Source: Hyphomicrobiales bacterium (lineage in GTDB: Bacteria > Pseudomonadota > Alphaproteobacteria > Rhizobiales > Aestuariivirgaceae). Taken from it: 8,493 nucleotides of DNA. Below the pieces are notes generated by a model that was not told where the DNA came from, made no database searches, and saw only the letters and a list, made by a program, of their open reading frames with translations. Positions within the stretch are counted from its first letter, which is position 1, and each line of letters starts with the position of its first letter. The DNA lies in contig PLXI01000058.1 of NCBI GenBank assembly GCA_003151375.1, forward strand, positions 1-8,493, given 5' to 3'. A program made the position numbers and the translations under genes. Positions 1 through 5,327 of the stretch are shown here, one piece after another.

Positions 1-165
1 GCACCAGGGGCACTTCTTGTTACAGAAGCGGGTGGAGAGATCACCGACGAGGCAGGGTTGACGATGACATTTGGCCGCGCCAATCCGCGCCAAAATGGAT
101 TGGTGGCGGCAGGCAAAGCGCGCCATGCTGCAGTATTGAAAGCAATGGAGAGTAAAAGACCATGA
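1..165 (+). CDS. Inositol monophosphatase superfamily protein, CysQ-like (C-terminal fragment)
   Basis: This is the last 54 codons of a gene that begins before the window. The fragment starts APGALLVTEAGGEITD and continues through GLVAAGKARHAAVLKAME to a TGA stop. The (A)PGALLVxEAGG stretch is what follows the metal-binding WD/D motif in the C-terminal half of inositol monophosphatase superfamily enzymes, and GLVAAGxxxHAAVL is their usual last strand and helix. Members hydrolyse inositol phosphates or, for CysQ, 3'-phosphoadenosine 5'-phosphate (PAP) from sulfate assimilation. The lithium-sensitive catalytic core lies outside the window, so substrate cannot be decided. A CysQ-type assignment is favoured because a phosphatase of this type commonly precedes a DUF4170 gene in Rhizobiales (recalled knowledge). 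The TGA overlaps the next start as ATGA, so the two genes are probably translationally coupled. Confidence 0.75.
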   Translation, partial: APGALLVTEAGGEITDEAGLTMTFGRANPRQNGLVAAGKARHAAVLKAMESKRP

Positions 166-401
166 GTGCAAAAATCCCAGCGGAACAATTGATCCACTTG
201 GTTTTTGGTGGCGAACTTTTAGATGTGGCCAATGTCACATTTAAAGATTTAAAGAAGCTGGATGTGGTTGGCTTCTATCCCAACTATGCTTCTGCCCATG
301 TCGCTTGGCAGGCCAAGGCGCGCGAAACAATTGATAACGCCCAGATGCGTTATTTTATTGTGCACCTTCACCGCTTGCTTGATCCTGAAATGGATGATTA
401 A
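162..401 (+). CDS. DUF4170 domain-containing protein
   Basis: This small cytoplasmic protein of 79 residues has no signal peptide or membrane segment. Almost its whole length matches the DUF4170 pattern as I know it: LVFGGEL (residues 13-19), VGFYPNYASAHVAWQAKA (36-53), then TIDNAQMRYFIVHLHRLLDP (56-75). The function is unknown. The family is largely alphaproteobacterial and tends to sit between a CysQ-like phosphatase and lipopolysaccharide genes such as waaA (recalled knowledge). Here the upstream phosphatase is present, but the downstream neighbour is the convergent ribF gene. The ATG overlaps the upstream stop (ATGA), and a GGAG lies 11 nt upstream inside the previous gene, which supports this start. 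The TAA stop at 399-401 overlaps the ribF stop on the other strand. Family assignment is confident; no biochemical role can be given. Confidence 0.88.
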   Translation: MSAKIPAEQLIHLVFGGELLDVANVTFKDLKKLDVVGFYPNYASAHVAWQAKARETIDNAQMRYFIVHLHRLLDPEMDD

Positions 402-1378
402 ATTTTTCCCGCTGCTTGAAGCTGGGCCAGCGGATAAGGTGCAGGATTATAGTTCGTCAAAATCTTGCGCGCCATTTCACAATCTTGTTTCATTTGCCCA
501 AACAATGCCTCAACCGATGTGAAGCTTTGGTCCGGCCGGATGAGATCAACAAAACTCACCATCAATTCGCGGCCATAAAGATCAAGCGACTGATCAAGCA
601 GGTAGACCTCAAGAAAAGTGCGATTGGTGTTGAACGTGGGTCTATCGCCAAAATAACCAGCACCCATCCACAGCGGATTCTTTGTCCCCGCTTCGCGCAC
701 CATGGTTGCATAGATTCCGCGGGCCGGTTCAACACCCGGCTCCACAATAATGTTGGCGGTGGGAAACCCAATGGTGCGGCCACGTTGGTCGCCCGGTACA
801 ACCTTGCCCGCAATTGTCCAATCATAACCCAATTCCAATGCCGCTTGACGCATTTGCCCCTGACGCAAAGAATTGCGGATATTGCTGGAGGAAAATGCCA
901 AGTGACCAGAATTTTCGTCGGTGACTTCTGCCACGACGTCTACTTGCAAACCAGCACCGCGCAAAGTTTCGGCGTTGCCTTTGCGGCCTGCGCCGAAGTG
1001 AAAGTCAAATCCTGCCACAACATGGCTGGCGCCTAATCTCTGCACTAATTCTTGGGCGATAAATTCCTCAGCACTCAGGCGCGACAGCTCCAAATTAAAC
1101 GGCACAAGCGAAGTGAAATCCGCACCAAGTGCCGCCAGCAACCTTAATTTCAGTGATGGCGGGGTGAGGCGAAACGCCGGCTGAGCGGGACGAAAAAAGC
1201 TGCGCGGATGAGGCTCAAACGTCACTACACCCCATGGCCTACCTTCGGCTTTTGCGATTTCTTTGGTGCGCGCCAGCAAAGCTTGATGTCCACGGTGCAC
1301 ACCATCAAAATTGCCGATGGCCACAACACCGCCGCGCAATGCTGCTGGAAGAGGATTGTGATTGTCCACTATAAACAT
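398..1378 (-). CDS. ribF: Bifunctional riboflavin kinase/FAD synthetase RibF
   Basis: RibF makes FMN from riboflavin and ATP, then adenylylates FMN to FAD, in the cytoplasm. The protein has 326 residues, the normal prokaryotic RibF length (about 300-330). The N-terminal nucleotidyltransferase domain shows VVAIGNFDGVHRGHQ (18-32), with the HxGH-like ATP site, TFEPHP (53-58), GFDFHFGAGRKGN (123-135) and SSSNIR (163-168, the variant of SSTxIR). The C-terminal riboflavin kinase domain shows GKVVPGDQRGRTIGFPTANI (191-210) with the PTAN metal/flavin motif, GIYATMV (221-227), DRPTF (245-249), LEVYLLD (256-262) with the likely catalytic Glu257, and DLYG (266-269). It starts 21 bp after the HAD gene stop with a weak AGG 5 nt before the ATG, so it is probably the last gene of that transcript. 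No FMN riboswitch is seen. Its stop overlaps the convergent DUF4170 stop. Confidence 0.97.
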   Translation of the reverse strand: MFIVDNHNPLPAALRGGVVAIGNFDGVHRGHQALLARTKEIAKAEGRPWGVVTFEPHPRSFFRPAQPAFRLTPPSLKLRLLAALGADFTSLVPFNLELSRLSAEEFIAQELVQRLGASHVVAGFDFHFGAGRKGNAETLRGAGLQVDVVAEVTDENSGHLAFSSSNIRNSLRQGQMRQAALELGYDWTIAGKVVPGDQRGRTIGFPTANIIVEPGVEPARGIYATMVREAGTKNPLWMGAGYFGDRPTFNTNRTFLEVYLLDQSLDLYGRELMVSFVDLIRPDQSFTSVEALFGQMKQDCEMARKILTNYNPAPYPLAQLQAAGKI

Positions 1379-1399
1379 GATAGCCTGCTAGCGAAAATC

Positions 1400-2194
1400 T
1401 TAGGCCCAGTAAAGCTCTGGACTTGAGCCTACAATTTTCACCTTGGGAAATGCGGCGCGCACTTGCGCTTCAACATCGGGTGCTGTGTTAATGCCGCCTG
1501 AAATAAAATAGCAGGCTAGTTTTTGCTGTTCGGCACCCTTCACATCGGTTTCCGGCCCATCGCCAATCACTAACACCTGTTCGCGCAGCGGATTGCCTGC
1601 CTTAGCCAATGCCAAATCATAAATCTGCGTGAAAGGCTTTCCAGCCATCACAACCTCGCCGCCCATCGCAGCATAGGCTTCTGCCAAAGTTCCGGCACAC
1701 AGCACGAGGTTTGGGCCAATACGCACAATCTTGTCTGGGTTTGCACAAATCATTGCCAATTCACGTCCACGCATCTTTTCAAACTCGGCTCTATAAGCCG
1801 ATACGTCCATGGCGCGGTCTTCAAAAAATCCGGTGCAGATCACAAGTTTGGCTTCTTGCAAAGTCGAGCGTTTCACTTCGGCATGTTGATAGAGACTGAG
1901 ATCAATTTGCGGCCCCATGTGAAAAACATGCCCTGCCTGTGCCATCAAACCGCGAGTAACATCACCAGAAGAGACAATATCATCATAGGCAGCAGGTGAA
2001 ACCCCAATCGCACCGAGCTGCGCATCAACACTAAACTTCGGCCGTGGCGCGTTGGTAATCAAGACAACCTTGCCGCCATTTTGGCGATGCTTGGTCAACG
2101 CATGCACCGCAGGCGCAATAGCTGTCTGGCCATCATGCACCACGCCCCAAATATCACAGAGCCAAACGGGGAATTGCGCTGAAAGATCTTTCAC
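1400..2194 (-). CDS. HAD-superfamily class IIA hydrolase, TIGR01459 type
   Basis: This is a cytoplasmic haloacid dehalogenase-fold protein of 264 residues, probably a phosphatase of unknown substrate. Visible HAD motifs are motif I LCDIWGVVHDG (12-22, nucleophile Asp14), motif II VLITNAP (44-50, Thr47), motif III AGKPFTQIY (184-192, Lys186) and motif IV GDGPETDVKGA (211-221). The layout fits subclass IIA (NagD/4-nitrophenylphosphatase-like), with the cap between motifs II and III. The usual second Asp of motif I (DxD) is Trp16. To my knowledge DxWGV is typical of the TIGR01459 family, so this is a family trait rather than a mutation. The start is GTG, the only start codon between the preceding in-frame stop and motif I. 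It lacks a clear Shine-Dalgarno and lies 5 bp after the EAL gene stop, suggesting coupled translation. Adjacency to ribF hints at flavin-related chemistry, but that is inference. Confidence 0.88.
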   Translation of the reverse strand: MKDLSAQFPVWLCDIWGVVHDGQTAIAPAVHALTKHRQNGGKVVLITNAPRPKFSVDAQLGAIGVSPAAYDDIVSSGDVTRGLMAQAGHVFHMGPQIDLSLYQHAEVKRSTLQEAKLVICTGFFEDRAMDVSAYRAEFEKMRGRELAMICANPDKIVRIGPNLVLCAGTLAEAYAAMGGEVVMAGKPFTQIYDLALAKAGNPLREQVLVIGDGPETDVKGAEQQKLACYFISGGINTAPDVEAQVRAAFPKVKIVGSSPELYWA

Positions 2195-2199
2195 GTCGA

Positions 2200-3429
2200 T
2201 TAAGCGGCCATTGCTGTATCAACATTAGTCAATGCAGTCACCCGCTTCACCAGGCGCGGAGCGGCAAAGCAAAGCCCACAAGCCAAGCGTGAGAAAGCAG
2301 CAATATGCGGCACGGTGGCAGCATCAGCAACTTCTGTTACATAAATATTCACCCGGGCAAGACGCGCCATTTGAGCAAAACCAAGCAGTGATTCAGAAGC
2401 AGTTCGGCCACCAAGATAGCCAGCAGTAATGCCAACAAGTTTCACATTGAGAAGCCGCATTGCTTCAAGATCAAGCCCAGAAATAGAAGCTTGCGACAGA
2501 GCAAATACCACACCTTGCGTGGCCAACAGTGCAAGGCCTTCCAGGCCCTGCTCGCCAAGACCAGCCAAAATTACATGTTGTAACTCAATGATCAAGCCAT
2601 TAGCCATAGGCGAGGCTTCTATCGTCGCAAGCAAATCCAAAATGCTTACATCATCTTGCAAAGTCTCGGCACCCAGCGGCACCAGAATGCACAGATGCTC
2701 ATCACGACTACGCAAGCGCGCAAGCAGTCCCAACGCCTCTTCAATGGCCAACCGGTCCAAAGCAGGCCGCACTTTTACTGCGGCAGCGACGCGGAACAGG
2801 GTGTCGCCTGAAACCCTTTCGCCTTCAATGGTCATGGATGAATGCAGGCGGTAATGGGCCGTGCGCCTGGTCGGAATATCCACCAAAGGCTCAAGATAAT
2901 AGTGGATTTGATCTGCAATGGATGAGGCTAAATCGGGCTTTGACGCTTGTTCGCCAAAAACGCTGGCTGCCGCAGCACCGACTTCTGCTTTCGGGGCTGA
3001 AGACACCACCTTTGGTCCTGTTCCGACCAGGTTGGCTGCACCGGCGTGCATTTGGCTTTTAAAATCATCAAAGGTGGATTTGATATTCTCAACACCAGCA
3101 ATCAACTTCTCTGAGTGTTGTTGGGTTTGCGCCTCAAGCTGTGCCAGTTGTTCAAAAACATTCACAAAAGTTGTGCGTGTCCCAACCTCAACTTTAGCCA
3201 GATCCTGGGCCAGTTTACGCAGCCTGAAATTCGCCCTGTCTTGACCACTAAAACTCATGCCCAAAACAAAAAGCTGGCCAAAAGCCAAAAAGCCAATGCC
3301 AACCGCCAGTGCAACCATTTGCTGCTGCCCGCCACCAAACAAATAGGCAATCGCACCGAAGGCCCCAGCAACCGCGAGGCTGAAGCCCAAGAGATATGGC
3401 AAGTGTTGTCTCAAACTGCGCCCGTCCAA
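2200..3429 (-). CDS. Membrane-anchored degenerate EAL domain protein
   Basis: This 409-residue protein appears to have three parts. Two hydrophobic segments (about 11-31 and 38-58) form an N-terminal hairpin anchor. A charged, Gln-rich helical stretch (about 62-128) is a likely coiled coil, followed by an Ala-rich linker (130-165). An EAL-like domain covers about 175-395: YYLEPLVDIPTRRTAHYRL (177-195), LDRLAIEEAL (224-233), LIIELQHVIL (279-288), NVKLVGITAGYL (328-339), IYVTEVADAATV (362-373) and GLCFAAPR (385-392). Residues needed for cyclic-di-GMP hydrolysis are missing: EAL itself reads YRL (193-195), the DDFG region reads LSQAS (311-315) and the KID lysine is lost. It is therefore probably not a phosphodiesterase; a binding, scaffold or sensor role is possible. 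The start is TTG with no ATG or GTG between it and the preceding in-frame stop, so the N-terminus is a little uncertain. It is followed 5 bp later by the HAD gene. Confidence 0.82.
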   Translation of the reverse strand: MDGRSLRQHLPYLLGFSLAVAGAFGAIAYLFGGGQQQMVALAVGIGFLAFGQLFVLGMSFSGQDRANFRLRKLAQDLAKVEVGTRTTFVNVFEQLAQLEAQTQQHSEKLIAGVENIKSTFDDFKSQMHAGAANLVGTGPKVVSSAPKAEVGAAAASVFGEQASKPDLASSIADQIHYYLEPLVDIPTRRTAHYRLHSSMTIEGERVSGDTLFRVAAAVKVRPALDRLAIEEALGLLARLRSRDEHLCILVPLGAETLQDDVSILDLLATIEASPMANGLIIELQHVILAGLGEQGLEGLALLATQGVVFALSQASISGLDLEAMRLLNVKLVGITAGYLGGRTASESLLGFAQMARLARVNIYVTEVADAATVPHIAAFSRLACGLCFAAPRLVKRVTALTNVDTAMAA

Positions 3430-3487
3430 CGAATCATTTCTATAATGAAACTAAACGTTAACAGGCGCGCTGTGAATCCATCGCAGC

Positions 3488-3508
3488 GTGAATTTCCTAT
3501 AAATTCAC
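3488..3508. repeat. Perfect 8-bp inverted repeat across the aminotransferase stop
   Basis: GTGAATTT (3488-3495) and AAATTCAC (3501-3508) are perfect reverse complements around a 5-nt loop. The repeat spans the TAG stop of the aminotransferase gene (3497-3499 on the minus strand). The stem is AT-rich, and no run of T follows on the minus strand, so it does not look like a classical Rho-independent terminator. It could be a weak transcript-end hairpin, a protein-binding palindrome or chance. Confidence 0.4.
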
Positions 3509-4855
3509 CACAGAATTCAACACTGCGGGCAGTTTTTCGCCAAACAACTCATCAATCTGTGCTTCGCTGATAATCAACGGCGGCGAAAGGGCGATTGTAT
3601 CGCCCGTAATGCGCAACAATAGGCCGTGGTCATGGAAGGCATTTTCCATCGCTTTATAGGAGCGAAGCCCGGGCTTGCCTTCTATGGGCTTCATGTCGAA
3701 AGCTGCCACCAAACCAATGCTGCGAATGTCTTCAAGCATCGGAAATTTCTCGCGCAATGAGAAAGCGCCATCGGCCCATTTAGATTCAAGTTTCGCCGCG
3801 CGCTCAAACAATTTTTCATCGCGGTACAAATCCATGGTCGCAACGCCTGCCGCTGCCGCCATCGGATGGCCCGAATAAGTATAGCCGTGGAACAGCTCGA
3901 TTGCATGCTCTGGCCCGGTCATAAAAGTATCATAGATGCCCTGACGCGCCAACACACCACCCATCGGCACTGTGCCAGAGGTCACCCCTTTGGCAAAGGT
4001 CAGCAGATCAGGCAACACATCAAAGCGCTCAGCCGCAAAGGCCGTGCCCAAGCGACCAAAGCCGGTGATCACTTCATCAAATATCAGCAGAATTCCATGC
4101 TTGGTGCACAATTCGCGCAAGCGCTTGAGATAACCTTTAGGCGGCGGCAATACACCAGTTGAGCCAGCCATCGGCTCCACAATTACAGCTGCGATGGTGG
4201 AAGCATCATGCAGCGCCACCAAACGCTCAAGCTCATCAGCCAAATGCGCCCCCCAATTAGGCTCACCACGTGTGAAGGCTTGTTCCTTGCGGTTATAAGT
4301 GTGGGGCAGATGATCAACACCTGCCAACATGGCCCCGAACCATTTGCGGTTTGCCACCATGCCACCAACGGCAATGCCACCAAAGTTGACGCCGTGATAA
4401 CCACGTTCACGCCCGATGAGGCGGGTGCGCGTGCCTTCGCCGCGTGCGCGGTGATAGGCCAGTGCCATTTTGAGCGCCGTGTCGGCAGCCTCAGAGCCAG
4501 AGTTGCAGAAAAAGGCATAGTTCAAATCGCCCGGTGCCATGGTTGAAAGACGGGTGGCCAGCTCAAAGGCTTTTGGGTGGCCATATTGGAATGTTGGCGC
4601 AAAATCTAATTCGGCGGCGGATTTTTGAATGGCACTCACAATCGGCTCGCGGCAATGGCCGGCGTTGGTGCACCACAGGCCAGCAGATCCATCCAAAATT
4701 GCCCGGCCCTTCATGTCATAATAATGCATGTCCTTGGCCTTGGCGATCATGCGGGGTTTGGCCTTAAAGGCGCGGTTCGGCGTGAAGCCCATCCAAAAGG
4801 CTTCGAGATTATTTGGGGTTGGCTCAAACTCGCTGGGGTTTGCTGGCTTGTTCAT
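3497..4855 (-). CDS. Class III aminotransferase, beta-alanine:pyruvate (omega-amino acid) type
   Basis: This PLP-dependent enzyme likely transfers the amino group of beta-alanine or another omega-amino acid or amine to pyruvate, giving malonate semialdehyde (or the matching aldehyde) and alanine. The 452-residue length is typical of omega-aminotransferases. Visible features are the N-terminal FWMGFTPNRAFKAKPR (20-35), AGLWCTNAGH (58-67) with the family Trp61, the PLP-phosphate loop CNSGSEAADTALKMA (117-131), GYHG (152-155), IFDEVITGFGR (258-268) with Asp260 for the pyridine nitrogen, and TFAKGVTSG (286-294) with Schiff-base Lys289. LLLRITGDTIALSPPL (412-427) carries the probable carboxylate-binding Arg415. 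The overall pattern resembles beta-alanine:pyruvate transaminase (omega-APT) of pseudomonads more than ornithine or GABA transaminases, but exact substrate is not provable from sequence. The ATG has a strong AGGAG 8 nt upstream. The gene lies 55 bp after the MmcQ-family gene and 67 bp before the EAL gene, so co-transcription is uncertain. Confidence 0.9.
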   Translation of the reverse strand: MNKPANPSEFEPTPNNLEAFWMGFTPNRAFKAKPRMIAKAKDMHYYDMKGRAILDGSAGLWCTNAGHCREPIVSAIQKSAAELDFAPTFQYGHPKAFELATRLSTMAPGDLNYAFFCNSGSEAADTALKMALAYHRARGEGTRTRLIGRERGYHGVNFGGIAVGGMVANRKWFGAMLAGVDHLPHTYNRKEQAFTRGEPNWGAHLADELERLVALHDASTIAAVIVEPMAGSTGVLPPPKGYLKRLRELCTKHGILLIFDEVITGFGRLGTAFAAERFDVLPDLLTFAKGVTSGTVPMGGVLARQGIYDTFMTGPEHAIELFHGYTYSGHPMAAAAGVATMDLYRDEKLFERAAKLESKWADGAFSLREKFPMLEDIRSIGLVAAFDMKPIEGKPGLRSYKAMENAFHDHGLLLRITGDTIALSPPLIISEAQIDELFGEKLPAVLNSVVNL

Positions 4856-4863
4856 AAGGGGAA

Positions 4864-4868
4864 CTCCT
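4864..4868 (-). promoter_or_regulatory. Ribosome binding site of the aminotransferase gene
   Basis: On the minus strand this reads AGGAG, 8 nt before the ATG at 4855. It is the clearest Shine-Dalgarno among the minus-strand genes here and supports the chosen start. It also suggests that the aminotransferase is translated independently of the upstream MmcQ-family gene. Confidence 0.75.
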
Positions 4869-4910
4869 ACTGGTGGCTTTATGCTTGTTTAGCACTCAAT
4901 TTGTGTCTCG

Positions 4911-5276
4911 TCATTTCTGTTTGTCAGCGAGACTTTCGCGCACCCGCTTGGGCAATTTAGCAAACACCAATTCATAACTGCCCTTGAGATAGGCCTTAAG
5001 TTCTTTCGTTCCCAAACTTTCATCAGAATACCACTGAATCCATTTCATCCCACGTGAGGCAAAATACGGTGCGGGCCTGCAACCTTTTTCATTGGCCAAC
5101 ATTTCATAACTCATATCTGAGGCTTTGAAAGTGATACCTGCCCATTTATCCGGTGCAGGAAATAACACTGCAAACATTTTGCCGCCCACTTTCCACACAT
5201 GTGCCCCGCCCCACTGGCACACATAAGTTGTATGCGGCAGCGATTTGCAAAAGGCGTTGAAGGCGGCAGGTGTCAT
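4911..5276 (-). CDS. MmcQ/YjbR family protein
   Basis: This small soluble protein of 121 residues belongs to the MmcQ/YjbR family (COG2315), which adopts a CyaY-like alpha/beta fold. Family-typical stretches are LPHTTYVCQWGGAHVWKVGGKMFAVL (13-38), ITFKASDMSYEML (48-60), PAPYFASRGMKWIQW (68-82) and the C-terminal helix YELVFAKLPKRVRESL (101-116). Members are often labelled DNA-binding because of the fold and basic residues, but no pathway has been firmly assigned, so the exact role is unknown. The length matches the usual 110-125 residues. The ATG lacks an obvious Shine-Dalgarno. It is divergent from glnE (51 bp between starts) and is first in the run of five minus-strand genes. It ends in a hydrophilic tail, ADKQK. 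Confidence 0.9.
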   Translation of the reverse strand: MTPAAFNAFCKSLPHTTYVCQWGGAHVWKVGGKMFAVLFPAPDKWAGITFKASDMSYEMLANEKGCRPAPYFASRGMKWIQWYSDESLGTKELKAYLKGSYELVFAKLPKRVRESLADKQK

Positions 5277-5327
5277 TATGTAGTGCTAGCATATTTCCAA
5301 GCCGCGCCAAGCTGCTATGGTGAGGGC

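Noticed and set aside
409..433. CCGCTG...CAGCGG stem with a 13-nt loop near the convergent ribF/DUF4170 ends, considered as a terminator.
   Set aside because: No T-tract follows on either strand, the loop is long and the stem lies within ribF coding sequence.
416..1036. A 206-codon open frame on the plus strand opposite ribF.
   Set aside because: It lies wholly antisense to the well-supported ribF gene and its translation resembles no family I recognise. The same applies to the long plus-strand frames opposite the EAL and aminotransferase genes.
3468..3488. CGCTG...CAGCG short inverted repeat between the aminotransferase and EAL genes.
   Set aside because: The stem is only 5 bp with an 11-nt loop and no T-tract. 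It is too weak to call as a terminator or operator.
4889..4897. TTAGCACTC, a perfect match to one CIRCE half-site, between the MmcQ-family gene and the aminotransferase gene.
   Set aside because: No GAGTGCTAA-like partner lies 9 bp away on the downstream side (CTCGTCATT is there), and neither gene is a heat-shock gene. A single 9-bp half is probably chance.
5284..5291. TGCTAGCA palindrome in the 51-bp divergent gap between the MmcQ-family gene and glnE.
   Set aside because: An 8-bp palindrome with no longer symmetry and no recognisable regulator consensus. No promoter could be placed confidently in this gap.
5199..5327. The open in-frame extension upstream of the glnE start, which would add 43 residues.
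   Set aside because: It overlaps the MmcQ-family coding region on the other strand and reads Cys/Pro/Ala-rich, unlike GlnE N-termini. The ATG at 5328 has a plausible ribosome site and gives a normal length.
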